A DNA stretch of 37,670 nt from Candidatus Peregrinibacteria bacterium UBA1369 (GCA_002305925.1 DBRL01000011.1:10118-47787); one strand, 5' to 3'; shown: positions 8,467 through 16,467, counted from the first letter of the stretch. Made by a program: numbers and translations. The notes: generated by a model not told the origin, from the sequence alone.

Positions 8467-9282
8467 TTGAAACCCAAGGAACAAACAATAAAGAAACCGG
8501 AATACGCCGGGCTATTCTATCCTTCGGAGGCGGCCGAATATCGCAGGCAGCTTGAGCTGGACCTGGGAGAAATCGGCACACTGGGACCAGATTATGGCCC
8601 CCTGGAACTGCGTGCATTGGTTGTTCCTTCAGCCGGCTTCAGTTACTCGGCGAAAACCGCACTGAAAGCATTCGAGCTGCTCCGGCACCGCGGCTTCAAA
8701 CGGGTGGTGGTTCTCGGCAGTTCACATTTTTTCAGCTTTGCCGGAGTGGCCATGACCGAAGCTGACTCGTATGAGACCATTCTCGGCCCTCTGACAATCG
8801 ACAGGGAGAGCAATCTGTCGCTGCAGGCCGACCTGGGGTTTCAGTATTTTGAAAACGCTTTTGCCAAAGAATACTCCATTGAGCTGCAATTGCCCTATCT
8901 CAAATTTTTTCTGGAGGATTTTAAGCTTGTGCCCTTAATACTGGGTAATAAACTGGACATGGAAGCCACCGCCCAGACACTGACCACCCTGCTGGACAAT
9001 GAGACGCTGCTGGTCTTGAGCACCAATCTCTCACACTATCATTCGGTTAAAAAGGCCAGAGACGTGGATCGCCATACCATTCAGCTGCTGCTGGACAGGG
9101 ACGATCGCGCCCTGCTCCGGGAGGGTGAAGCTTCAGCGCTGCTGGGACTGTCCGTGCTGAACCGCATGGCCATAGCCAATAACTGGCAACCAATATTTCT
9201 GGATTACAGCGATTCTTCGGAAGGTGGCGATGACGACGAATCCGTAGTGGGTTACGGCAGTCTGGTCTATTTTCAACAATAA
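8467..9282 (+). CDS. MEMO/AmmeMemoRadiSam-B family protein, divergent
   Basis: A 271-residue MEMO-family protein (same fold as human MEMO1 and bacterial AmmeMemoRadiSam system protein B), related to extradiol dioxygenases. Landmarks are VVPSAGFSYSAKTA (51-64), VVLGSSHFFSF (81-91), YSIELQLPYL (136-145) and LSTNLSHYHS (184-193). Compared with my recollection of MEMO1, His81 is kept (H87), but the APHAG His is S55, the EHSIE His is Y136, SSD is STN (N187), and the Cys of the CG motif is L226. The start is TTG; no in-frame ATG fits, and an extended -10 lies at the right distance. It sits between sufD and sufS. Family call is good; function is unknown. Confidence 0.85.
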   Translation: MKPKEQTIKKPEYAGLFYPSEAAEYRRQLELDLGEIGTLGPDYGPLELRALVVPSAGFSYSAKTALKAFELLRHRGFKRVVVLGSSHFFSFAGVAMTEADSYETILGPLTIDRESNLSLQADLGFQYFENAFAKEYSIELQLPYLKFFLEDFKLVPLILGNKLDMEATAQTLTTLLDNETLLVLSTNLSHYHSVKKARDVDRHTIQLLLDRDDRALLREGEASALLGLSVLNRMAIANNWQPIFLDYSDSSEGGDDDESVVGYGSLVYFQQ

Positions 9283-9318
9283 CGCAGCTATTGCGACGGA
9301 TGGCCCAAAAGACTATGA

Positions 9319-9341
9319 TTGCCCCAAGGCAACGCCTTTTT
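9319..9341 (+). promoter_or_regulatory. two mutually exclusive small hairpins before sufS
   Basis: TTGCC (9319-9323) can pair with GGCAA (9328-9332), or AAGGC (9326-9330) can pair with GCCTT (9334-9338), followed by TTT. The two stems share GGC at 9328-9330. The second resembles a weak terminator. They lie in the 75-base gap ahead of sufS, where no promoter is visible, so a tuning or attenuation role is possible but unproven. Confidence 0.3.
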
Positions 9342-9357
9342 AAAAATGGTTTAATTA

Positions 9358-10590
9358 ATGCAATTGCAGATGAAGGCAAGTACGATCAAAGACCATTTTC
9401 CCCTGCTCCGTCGTCAACGCCGGCTGGTTTATCTGGACAGTGCCGCCACCACCCAAAAACCGGCCTGCGTGATCAAAGCGGTCAATGATTTTTATCTCAA
9501 TGCCAACTCCAATGTCAGAAGGGGGATTTACGAACTGACCGTCAAAGCTGACGCCCTTATGGAAAGGGCCAGACTGACGGTAGCCGGATTCGCCGGATGC
9601 GAAGCGGAACAGATAGTATTTACCAAAAATTCCACTGAGGCAGCCAATTTGCTGGCCTATGGCATCGGACAAAACCGCTTGACCGCCGGCGACAATCTGA
9701 TCGTGACCGAAGTAGAGCATCACGCCAACTATCTGCCCTGGCAGGAAGCGGCCCGACGCAGTGGCGCGGAACTGCGCGTCTGGCCTTTTGACAAGGACAA
9801 AGGAAGGCTGGAGGAGGGCTGGCTGGAGCGCAATCTCAATGAGCGGACGCGAGTGCTGGCTGTCACCGAAATGTCCAATGTGACAGGATACAGGCCCGAT
9901 CTGCCGCCGATGATCGAGGCGGCGCACCGCGCGGGGGCCCTGGTGGTGACCGACGGCTCACAGAGCTCCGCCCATGGACGCCCGGAATGGAGAGAACTTG
10001 GTGTGGATGCAGCTTTTTGTACCGGACACAAACTCTATGGACCGATGGGAGTGGGAGTTCTCTACATGACTGAAGAACTGGCCAAAGAATTGCCTCCCCT
10101 GCTCACCGGAGGCGGCATGGTGGCCGATTTGCCCAATCAATGGCTGCCCGCTCCGATGAAATTTGAGGCCGGCACGCCTGATGTGGCAGCGATCTGCGGG
10201 CTGGACGAGGCCCTCCGTTTTCTGTATGCGCTGGACTGGGACCAGGTATTGGAAAAGGAAAAAAAGTTGGCGCAGCTTTTTCGAGAGATGCTACTGTCCA
10301 AGCCACGTCTGAACATACCCGGCGTGCCGGCCCAATTGGCGCCGGCAGAAGCGGCGGCACCAATTATTTCCTTTGAGGTAGAGGGGATTCATCCCCATGA
10401 CCTGGCTGAAGTACTGGCGGGCGAGGGTGTCTGCGTCAGAGCAGGTCACCATTGCGCCAAACCACTTTTGAACCGTCTCGGCAAAACTGCGCTGACCCGC
10501 ATCAGCCTGGGTGTTTACAATGAACCGTCCGATGTGGAAGCCTTGGATGCCGCCCTCGATAGAGCACAGAAATTATTCCCCTGCTTGTAG
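9358..10590 (+). CDS. sufS: cysteine desulfurase SufS
   Basis: PLP-dependent group II cysteine desulfurase that takes sulfur from cysteine and passes it to SufU. It has 410 residues. The PLP lysine is K225 in TGHKLYGPMG, the active cysteine is C366 in RAGHHCAKPLL, and the substrate/PLP region VEHHAN is present. The N-terminus IKDHFPLL...LVYLDSAATT is typical. The first ATG (9358) is given, but M5 at 9370 fits the family start equally well; neither has a clear Shine-Dalgarno sequence. It sits 3 bases from sufU, the expected partner. Confidence 0.97.
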   Translation: MQLQMKASTIKDHFPLLRRQRRLVYLDSAATTQKPACVIKAVNDFYLNANSNVRRGIYELTVKADALMERARLTVAGFAGCEAEQIVFTKNSTEAANLLAYGIGQNRLTAGDNLIVTEVEHHANYLPWQEAARRSGAELRVWPFDKDKGRLEEGWLERNLNERTRVLAVTEMSNVTGYRPDLPPMIEAAHRAGALVVTDGSQSSAHGRPEWRELGVDAAFCTGHKLYGPMGVGVLYMTEELAKELPPLLTGGGMVADLPNQWLPAPMKFEAGTPDVAAICGLDEALRFLYALDWDQVLEKEKKLAQLFREMLLSKPRLNIPGVPAQLAPAEAAAPIISFEVEGIHPHDLAEVLAGEGVCVRAGHHCAKPLLNRLGKTALTRISLGVYNEPSDVEALDAALDRAQKLFPCL

Positions 10591-10593
10591 GAT

Positions 10594-10971
10594 ATGGATA
10601 TTTATGGAGAAATTGTGCTGGATCATTTCCGGCATCCCAGAAAGGCCAAATTGCTTGAAGGTGCGGACTGGCAGGCCACAGACAGCAATCCCCTCTGCGG
10701 CGACCGGGTCACCGTCACCCTGAACACCGACCAAAACGGCATTATTACCGATTTCGGTTTTGAAGGAGATGGTTGCGCCATCAGCGTCGCCTCCACCTCG
10801 CTGCTCGGGGAAAAGTTGCCAGGGCGAAAGCTGGACGAACTGTTGAAAATGCCAAAAGAAGAGGTTCTCGATCTGCTGGGCATACCTATTTCGCCGGGAA
10901 GGATAAAATGCGCATTGCTCGGTTACAGCTGTATCAAAAAAGCATTAATCAATGCCAAACGAAAAGAATAA
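10594..10971 (+). CDS. sufU: SufU sulfur acceptor, short form
   Basis: Zinc-dependent sulfurtransferase/scaffold-like protein that accepts persulfide sulfur from SufS. It has 125 residues. Likely zinc ligands are C35 and D37 (NPLCGD), C61 (GDGCAIS) and C106 (RIKCALL). The spacing C61 to C106 is 45 residues, like IscU (about 43), not the ~62 of B. subtilis SufU; the SufU-specific insertion is therefore missing. The sequence motifs (GDGCAIS, RIKC) and the adjacent sufS still favour SufU. An extra cysteine, C113, lies nearby. It begins 3 bases after sufS and overlaps the next gene by 20 bases. Confidence 0.92.
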   Translation: MDIYGEIVLDHFRHPRKAKLLEGADWQATDSNPLCGDRVTVTLNTDQNGIITDFGFEGDGCAISVASTSLLGEKLPGRKLDELLKMPKEEVLDLLGIPISPGRIKCALLGYSCIKKALINAKRKE

Positions 10972-11302
10972 AAAATCTGGTCAGCCATCTCTGCCTTACT
11001 GGGCGGAACTGAATTCCGTGATCGACCCCGAACTGGGTATCGGGCTGGTTGACCTCGGTCTGATTTACAATGTGGAGCGGCAGAGCGCAGGCAAAGTGAA
11101 GGTCACGATGACTCTGACTTCGATGACCTGTCCGGCCGGTCCGCAACTGATAGAGGGGGTGACTGCCGCTCTGAAGTCTCTGCCGGACGTGACCGGTGTC
11201 GATGTGGAGCTGGTATGGGATCCACCCTGGGATCCGGGAAAAATGAACCCGCAGGTGCGGGCAATTATTTATGGTAACATTCAGCATGGCCAACAATTTT
11301 AA
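10952..11302 (+). CDS. DUF59/MIP18 family Fe-S maturation protein (SufT/PaaD-like)
   Basis: A 116-residue DUF59 protein; relatives (SufT, PaaD, MIP18/CIA2) help deliver Fe-S clusters to target proteins. It shows the family signatures DPELGIGLVDLGLIY (25-39), TSMTCPAG with conserved C60, and VWDPPWDPGKMN (88-99). It overlaps sufU by 20 bases, which fixes the start within the operon and suggests translational coupling. Its place at the end of the assembly block fits a late carrier step. The precise clients are unknown. Confidence 0.92.
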   Translation: MPNEKNKKSGQPSLPYWAELNSVIDPELGIGLVDLGLIYNVERQSAGKVKVTMTLTSMTCPAGPQLIEGVTAALKSLPDVTGVDVELVWDPPWDPGKMNPQVRAIIYGNIQHGQQF

Positions 11303-11327
11303 TTTTTTGGGCAGGGAGATTCTCCGC

Positions 11328-11873
11328 ATGATCAAGAAGAAAGAGTACGGTCAACTGGCCCTGGCTCTCTGTGTGCTACTAATCATTGTGCTGGCACAGC
11401 AACTGCTGGTTGAGACCGGTCAACCGGCCGGCGGCGCCACCGCCGATCTGTTGTCCAGCGGACGGATGACGATTCACCGCGTGCTCGACGGTGACACTTT
11501 TGCCTATATGGGCGCCGACGGCGAACGAATTGTCAGACTGCTTGGAGTCAATTCACCCGAGACCAAAGATCCCAGAAAACCGGTGGAATGTTTTGGCCGG
11601 GAATCCGCGGAGTTTTTGAAGCAAATGCTCCAGGGACAAAACGTCAGACTGGAAAAGGACCCGAAAGCCCGCAATATCGACAAATACGGGCGAGAGCTGC
11701 GCTACGCCTATCTCGATGACGGACGGATGGTCAACAAACTGCTGCTGGAATATGGCTATGCCCAGGCCACCCCGGAATATCCGTTTACGCTGTCCGAGGA
11801 GTTTGTTATGCTGGAAGACGAAGCGAAAAACTCAGGCAGAGGCCTTTGGAATGAGGACGCCTGCCGCCAATAA
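11328..11873 (+). CDS. membrane-anchored thermonuclease (SNase)
   Basis: A 181-residue staphylococcal-nuclease-fold enzyme, calcium-dependent in the family, cutting DNA and RNA. Residues 9-27 form one hydrophobic segment, so the nuclease domain should be outside the membrane, anchored or released. Catalytic residues match the SNase set: R70 and E78 (RLLGVNSPE) and R122 (KYGREL), with D57 in LDGDTF. The ATG at 11328 is chosen because AGGGAG at 11313-11318 is well spaced (9 bases); it is the clearest Shine-Dalgarno sequence in the window. An upstream in-frame ATG at 11271 would overlap the DUF59 gene. A role in foreign-DNA scavenging fits a CPR cell but is inference. Confidence 0.93.
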   Translation: MIKKKEYGQLALALCVLLIIVLAQQLLVETGQPAGGATADLLSSGRMTIHRVLDGDTFAYMGADGERIVRLLGVNSPETKDPRKPVECFGRESAEFLKQMLQGQNVRLEKDPKARNIDKYGRELRYAYLDDGRMVNKLLLEYGYAQATPEYPFTLSEEFVMLEDEAKNSGRGLWNEDACRQ

Positions 11874-11900
11874 ATTCAATATATATAAACAAAACGAAAA

Positions 11901-12797
11901 ATGTCCATCAACCTAGCCGCCCATGCCGAACAACGCGTAGCCATTTTCATAGATACGCAGAACCTCTATCATTCGGCCAAGTCAAATTTCCATGCCAATG
12001 TCAATTATGAGGAATTAATCAGGGTGGCTGTCAATGGGAGGCGCCTGGTGAGGGCTTTTGCCTATGTGATCAAATCCGATGAAAGCAGTGAAGAGAAATT
12101 TTTTGAAGCCCTGGAGGACATCGGCATAGAAACACGCATGAAGGATTTGCAGGTTTTTCATACCGGCGCTAAAAAGGCCGACTGGGATGTTGGAATCGCC
12201 GTAGACATGATCAGGCTGACCGAAAAGGTCGATGTGGTGGTACTGGCGTCCGGAGACGGAGATTTTATTGAGGTCGTGCGCTACTGTCAGTCTCGCGGCG
12301 TGAGGGTGGAAGTAATGGCTTTCGAAAAGACAACCAATGCCAAAATCATGGATGAGGTAGACCATTTCACCGATCTGGGCGACCGCAAATACAACTTTTT
12401 GATCGGCGCCAGGCGAAAAACAACCCGGGCCGCTGTTGGCTATGGCAGCAGGTCTGCTGTACTGCCTTCAGTGCCCGTTGGTGGCGTCGCCCCTGTCTCC
12501 GGTCTTTCCGCAGCGGACAAGACCAGCGCCATAACGGTGGAAGATATGGGAAAAAGCTATGGCGGCAGCAGTTTATCTGTAGCCAACCGAGCAGCCCAAA
12601 ACGCCAACAAACCCGTCCCCCCACAACTCTTCGGCAGAGGTACGACGGCCAAACGAAAAATCCGCCCGGTGGTGGGCTTGCCGGGCAAGCCGCCGTTGCG
12701 CACTCTGGGGGACAAACCCCTGGGCAATCAATCGAACCGACCCGGCCGCCCACACCCCGACAATGCTTTTGGCAACAATCCAAATGTCCGTCCATAA
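11901..12797 (+). CDS. NYN-domain (LabA/DUF88-like PIN) protein
   Basis: A 298-residue protein with an N-terminal NYN/PIN-like nuclease domain (about 12-165). Acidic residues in the expected places are D18 with N21 (FIDTQNLYH), D94/D96 (KADWDVGIAVD) and D119/D121 (SGDGDF). These are the metal-binding carboxylates of the RNase fold. Residues from ~175 onward are low-complexity, rich in Gly, Pro, Arg and Asn and probably disordered, perhaps nucleic-acid binding. It lies 27 bases after the nuclease gene. RNA target and activity are unknown. Confidence 0.88.
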   Translation: MSINLAAHAEQRVAIFIDTQNLYHSAKSNFHANVNYEELIRVAVNGRRLVRAFAYVIKSDESSEEKFFEALEDIGIETRMKDLQVFHTGAKKADWDVGIAVDMIRLTEKVDVVVLASGDGDFIEVVRYCQSRGVRVEVMAFEKTTNAKIMDEVDHFTDLGDRKYNFLIGARRKTTRAAVGYGSRSAVLPSVPVGGVAPVSGLSAADKTSAITVEDMGKSYGGSSLSVANRAAQNANKPVPPQLFGRGTTAKRKIRPVVGLPGKPPLRTLGDKPLGNQSNRPGRPHPDNAFGNNPNVRP

Positions 12798-12834
12798 TTT
12801 ACTGACAATGCGGACTTGCTTTGCCGACATTTTT

Positions 12835-12864
12835 TATAGTACATTTTCCTATCGCCCACGGGCG
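12835..12864 (+). promoter_or_regulatory. possible peroxiredoxin -10 and 5' leader hairpin
   Basis: TATAGT at 12835-12840 could be a -10 box; no clear -35 is seen. A tight GC stem CGCC/GGCG with a CACG loop (12853-12864) would lie near the 5' end of the transcript. The distance to the start (57 bases) is longer than for other genes here. Confidence 0.35.
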
Positions 12865-12891
12865 TAAAAAAATATTTTAACCCAAACAAAG

Positions 12892-13413
12892 ATGTTTTTA
12901 CAGGTAGGAAAACCGGCTCCGGAATTTACGGTGGAGATGGTTAAAGACAATCAGGTTTCAAAAATCTCATTGGCCGATCTGAAAGGCAAATGGGCGGTAC
13001 TTTTTTTCTATCCGCTCGATTTTACTTTTGTCTGTCCGACGGAAATAGTGGAAATGAGTGAGAAAATGCCAGAATTCGAAAAACTGGGCGCCACAGTTCT
13101 CGGTGGCAGTACGGACTCCGTCTATTCGCACATGGCCTGGCAGAAAGACCTGGGCCAGCTCAATTATCCGCTATTTTCCGATCTGAGCCGCGAGATGAGC
13201 CGTGATTACGGTGTGCTGATCGAAGAAAAAGGACATGCCCTGCGCGGCACCTTCATCATCGATCCGGAGGGAATTTTGCGCTATCAACTGGTGCATGACC
13301 TGACCGTGGGACGCAGCGCTGACGAGACCCTGCGCGTCCTGGCCAGTCTGCAAACTGGCGAACTATGTCCGGCCAACTGGAAACCCGGCAAAAAAACTCT
13401 CGGTAAGGGGTAG
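12892..13413 (+). CDS. 2-Cys peroxiredoxin (AhpC/Prx1 type)
   Basis: Thiol peroxidase reducing hydrogen peroxide and organic peroxides. It has 173 residues with a thioredoxin fold. The peroxidatic cysteine is C48 in FTFVCPTE and the resolving cysteine is C159 in GELCPANW. The C-terminus is short after C159 and lacks a YF motif, the pattern of bacterial peroxiredoxins that resist over-oxidation. The adjacent flavoprotein gene is the natural candidate for its electron supply, directly or through a thioredoxin encoded elsewhere. The ATG at 12892 matches the usual LQVGKPAPEF opening. Confidence 0.95.
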   Translation: MFLQVGKPAPEFTVEMVKDNQVSKISLADLKGKWAVLFFYPLDFTFVCPTEIVEMSEKMPEFEKLGATVLGGSTDSVYSHMAWQKDLGQLNYPLFSDLSREMSRDYGVLIEEKGHALRGTFIIDPEGILRYQLVHDLTVGRSADETLRVLASLQTGELCPANWKPGKKTLGKG

Positions 13414-13414
13414 A

Positions 13415-13442
13415 TTGAATTTTGCTCTCAAATAACTATTGT
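13415..13442 (+). promoter_or_regulatory. possible promoter of thioredoxin-reductase-like gene
   Basis: TTGAAT at 13415-13420 and TATTGT at 13437-13442 with a 16-base spacer, 29 bases ahead of the ATG at 13466. Moderate match only. Confidence 0.45.
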
Positions 13443-13465
13443 TAAACAGCGTAACACCAAAGAAC

Positions 13466-14410
13466 ATGGAAATATATGACTTTTTGATTATCGGCGCCGG
13501 CTGCGCCGGCGCCAGCGGGGCAATGTACGCCTCCAGGCTAAACCTGAAAACCGTAATGGTGGCCGAAATGCCCGGAGGGTTGATCACCACCACCCACCTG
13601 GTCGAGAACTGGCCTGGAATCAAAAGCATCTCCGGTCCTGATCTGGCCAGCTCCATTCTCGACCACGCCAGCTCCTTTGGTGTTGCGCTGAAAAACGAAA
13701 CGGTAGTTGATATTGAAACCGTCGCCCTTACTGAAGAACAGGAAAAGGCTGGCCAGAAGCCCGGCTTTGTAGTGCGAACCGGCAGCGGTCACTATCTGGC
13801 CAAGACTATTCTTTTTTCCACCGGCAGCCATCACAGAAAACTTGGCCTGCCCACCGAACTGCAGTTTGAGAACCGGGGAGTTTCATATTGCGCCCTCTGC
13901 GATGCCGCCTTTTTCCGTGATAAAACCGTAGCCGTGGTGGGCAGCGGCGACAGCGCCGCCAAGGAAGCCCTGCTGCTGGCCGAGCATTCTTCCAAGGTCT
14001 ATGTCATCTCGCGCACACATTTGCATCCGGAACCGGTCAACCTGGAAAGAGTCAAAGCCAACCCAAAAATTGAATTGCTTTCTGGAGTGGAAGTGGCGGA
14101 AATCATCGGTGACGACCGCGTACGCCAAGTCAAACTAAGTGACGGGAAGACACTGGATTTGGAGGGCATTTTCATTGCTATTGGCCTGCTCCCCCAATCC
14201 GAACTGGCCGAAAAAATTGGTGTCAAACTCAATGACAAACGTGAAATAATGGTCAATCGCAAAGCCGAAACTAACCTGCCGGGGGTGTTTGCCGCGGGAG
14301 ATGTCTGCGACAGTGCGTTCAAACAGGCCATTACCGGTTCAGCTGAGGCAGTGACCGCCAGTTATTGGGCTTTTGAATACCTGCAAAAAAATGAAGTGGT
14401 TCTGCGCTAG
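13466..14410 (+). CDS. trxB: thioredoxin-reductase-like flavoprotein
   Basis: A 314-residue low-molecular-weight thioredoxin reductase family protein. The FAD motif IGAGCAGASG is at 9-18, the redox pair is C142-A-L-C145, and the C-terminal FAD motif GVFAAGDV is present. The nucleotide motif GSGDSAAKEA begins at 159. Where NADPH enzymes have HRRxxxR, this one has SRTHLHP (S182-P188), losing the first His, the second Arg and the last Arg. The electron donor may therefore not be NADPH. The ATG at 13466 is preferred to a TTG at 13439 that overlaps the predicted -10. It follows the peroxiredoxin gene by 52 bases. A perfect 9-bp hairpin (13493-13513) lies over the FAD motif codons. Confidence 0.9.
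   Translation: MEIYDFLIIGAGCAGASGAMYASRLNLKTVMVAEMPGGLITTTHLVENWPGIKSISGPDLASSILDHASSFGVALKNETVVDIETVALTEEQEKAGQKPGFVVRTGSGHYLAKTILFSTGSHHRKLGLPTELQFENRGVSYCALCDAAFFRDKTVAVVGSGDSAAKEALLLAEHSSKVYVISRTHLHPEPVNLERVKANPKIELLSGVEVAEIIGDDRVRQVKLSDGKTLDLEGIFIAIGLLPQSELAEKIGVKLNDKREIMVNRKAETNLPGVFAAGDVCDSAFKQAITGSAEAVTASYWAFEYLQKNEVVLR
13493..13513. repeat. perfect inverted repeat, 9-bp arms, 3-base loop
   Basis: GGCGCCGGC and GCCGGCGCC around a TGC loop, starting 27 bases after the trxB start codon. It is all G/C and coding (GAGCAGA); no T-tract follows. Confidence 0.8.
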
Positions 14411-14427
14411 TGTTTCCCTGTGCTGTC

Positions 14428-15897
14428 TCACTTGATGTTCTGGAGAAAACGAGTCAAAAGCCGCACACCGAAGCCGCTGGCTCCGGGGAAATCAACTTCC
14501 TTGGGTTTCTTGGGCATGGCCGGACCGGCAATGTCCAGGTGTATCCAGTCTGTGTGTTCAACAAAATTTTCGATAAATGCTGCCGCCGTACAGGCCCCGG
14601 CGAGACCGGATGTATCACCGTCGATATTGTTGAGATCGGCGAATTTACCTTTCATGCCCTCACGATGAATTTCATGAATGGGCATTTCCCAAACCTCCTC
14701 GTCAGTTTCGAGCGCGGCGTTCTTCATGCGCTCCTTCATTTGAACATTGTTGCCCCACATCCCGGCGATCTGATCGCCCAGCGCCACCATACAGGCCCCG
14801 GTCAGGGTGGCGATGTCGATGACAGCCGAAGGCTTATACTTTTTGATGGCGTAGGAAATGGCGTCGCAAAGGATCAACCGTCCCTCGGCATCGGTGTTGC
14901 CCACCTCAATGGTCTTACCGCAAAAGGAAGTAATGACGTCGCTGGGCTTTTGGGAACAGGCGTCAACGGCATTGTCAGTGAGAGGAAGCAGACCAATGAC
15001 GTTCTGACGGATGTCGAGATCTCTGAGCAGCATAAAAACCCCCAATACCGCAGCCGCCCCGGCCATGTCCATATGCATTTCGGAAAGTCCCTGGGTCGGC
15101 TTGATATTGACCCCGCCGGTATCAAAAGTGACCCCTTTGCCGACCAATACGATCGGATCCTGGCGGCGACCAAGAGGAAGATATTCCATCACCACCAGTT
15201 TGGCCGGATGATTGGATCCATTGTTGACGGCCAGCAGTGCTCCCATTTTCAACTTTTCCAGTTCCTTGCGGTCAAGCACCGTGATTTTGATTTTGTTTTC
15301 AGCACAAATCTTTTCCGCGCGCGCCGAAAGGGTCTCCACGTCGACAAAGTTGTGCGGGGAATTGACCAGATCCCTCACCTCGTTCACGGCCAGCCCGACT
15401 TTGACTCCCTCGTCAATTTCAAATTTCTGCACCCGGTCTATTTCCGAAGAAATAATAAATATTTTTTTAATCATCTTCTCCTCGGCCTCCCTTTTGTCCC
15501 GTCCGGTTTTGTAGATGGCCTGATTATAATTGGCCAGTGCCAGCGCCTCGCCGATTTCCCGCGGAAACTGAAGGAATCTGTTATTAAATACTATGGAAAG
15601 CTCGGGCATGACGTGCTTGCGCAAAAGTTTAACCGCTTTGGCAAGAGTGGCCCGTACACGGCGTGAACTGGCCTCCTCCAAATCGCCAAAACAGTAAAAG
15701 ACTATTCGCCCGGGCTCAATCGATGAACCAGGATAGAAAGTGACATGGGAGTCTTTTTTGCCAGTCAAGTCACCTGATTTCAATCTGGCCTTAAGCCATT
15801 CGCGATAGGCCTCCGGGACATTTTCCAGATCGCTATAAAAAGGAACCAGCAAAACCTTGTCTTTTTCAGTTACTGCTTTTCTATAGGTTATTTTCAT
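14428..15897 (-). CDS. pepA: leucyl aminopeptidase (M17)
   Basis: Two-metal cytosolic aminopeptidase that removes N-terminal residues from peptides. It has 489 residues. The M17 metal and catalytic motifs are present: K254 and D259 in GKGVTFDTGG, then MHMDMAGAAAV and the signature NTDAEGRLIL. The N-terminal ~150 residues form the usual less conserved domain. The ATG at 15897 shares its A with the TGA stop of the NUDIX gene upstream (TGATG), so the two are very likely translationally coupled. The gene ends 17 bases from the convergent trxB. Together with PepF it points to peptide recycling. Confidence 0.96.
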   Translation of the reverse strand: MKITYRKAVTEKDKVLLVPFYSDLENVPEAYREWLKARLKSGDLTGKKDSHVTFYPGSSIEPGRIVFYCFGDLEEASSRRVRATLAKAVKLLRKHVMPELSIVFNNRFLQFPREIGEALALANYNQAIYKTGRDKREAEEKMIKKIFIISSEIDRVQKFEIDEGVKVGLAVNEVRDLVNSPHNFVDVETLSARAEKICAENKIKITVLDRKELEKLKMGALLAVNNGSNHPAKLVVMEYLPLGRRQDPIVLVGKGVTFDTGGVNIKPTQGLSEMHMDMAGAAAVLGVFMLLRDLDIRQNVIGLLPLTDNAVDACSQKPSDVITSFCGKTIEVGNTDAEGRLILCDAISYAIKKYKPSAVIDIATLTGACMVALGDQIAGMWGNNVQMKERMKNAALETDEEVWEMPIHEIHREGMKGKFADLNNIDGDTSGLAGACTAAAFIENFVEHTDWIHLDIAGPAMPKKPKEVDFPGASGFGVRLLTRFLQNIK

Positions 15898-16346
15898 CAA
15901 TGTTGGGTTTTATTTTTCAATAATTGTTCGGCCCGTCGCAGAATCTGGCGGGCGTTTTCAAAAGTTATTTTTTGCAGGGCCTGGTCAAAATCCAGCCAGA
16001 GGAAGCCGCGGTGCTCATGAGAAATTACTACCTGAGGCGAGGAAGTCCCGGCCAGAAAAAAAGTCACAGTCTTGTCGACGCGATGATCACTGCGGCGAAA
16101 AGAGTAGAACATCTTCTCCTCAAAGCCCGGGTAGCAGTCCGGGACCTCGATACCCGTCTCCTCGAGCAGTTCGCGCAAAGCGGCCTGCTTTTCAGTTTCC
16201 CCCTCTTCCAGGTGGCCCTTGGGAAAGTCAAAATGACCGCCCGGATAATGTAGAATCAGAAATTTTCTCCGTCCCTTGACGCTGCTAAAAAGAACCACCC
16301 CCGCCGAATATTCATGTACCACCGGTAAATCCCTCTGCTGCTTCAC
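15897..16346 (-). CDS. NUDIX hydrolase, probable Ap4A-type
   Basis: A 149-residue NUDIX pyrophosphohydrolase. The NUDIX box is complete at residues 44-66: G44, E50, R58-E59, E62-E63 and G65. The flanking FDFPKGHLEEGE and the short beta-grasp opening VLFSSVKGRRKFLIL resemble diadenosine tetraphosphatases (NUDT2 type), but substrate cannot be fixed from sequence. The start is GTG (16344-16346), supported by a promoter at the standard distance. It is the first gene of a two-gene operon with pepA. Confidence 0.9.
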   Translation of the reverse strand: MKQQRDLPVVHEYSAGVVLFSSVKGRRKFLILHYPGGHFDFPKGHLEEGETEKQAALRELLEETGIEVPDCYPGFEEKMFYSFRRSDHRVDKTVTFFLAGTSSPQVVISHEHRGFLWLDFDQALQKITFENARQILRRAEQLLKNKTQH

Positions 16347-16372
16347 TTTGTTCTGGGTTAATTATTATTTAA

Positions 16373-16400
16373 ATAATAGGTGAACCAGGGAAAATGCCAA
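16373..16400 (-). promoter_or_regulatory. NUDIX-pepA promoter (-35 TTGGCA, -10 TATTAT)
   Basis: On the minus strand, TTGGCA at 16400-16395 and TATTAT at 16378-16373 with a 16-base spacer. The -10 lies 32 bases from the GTG start at 16346. Confidence 0.7.
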
Positions 16401-16467
16401 GTGCGCGCTGAGCCGAATTGGTTTCTAATTAATGCATTTTTTTGACTTTCGCATTAAAATACAATTG

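Noticed and set aside
9326..9341. Terminator after the MEMO gene
   Set aside because: Only a 5-bp stem and three T bases before A-rich sequence; kept only as a low-confidence hairpin.
14410..15666. Open frame of 418 codons on the plus strand
   Set aside because: Antisense to pepA, which carries the complete M17 motifs; the plus-strand protein is compositionally odd and matches nothing.
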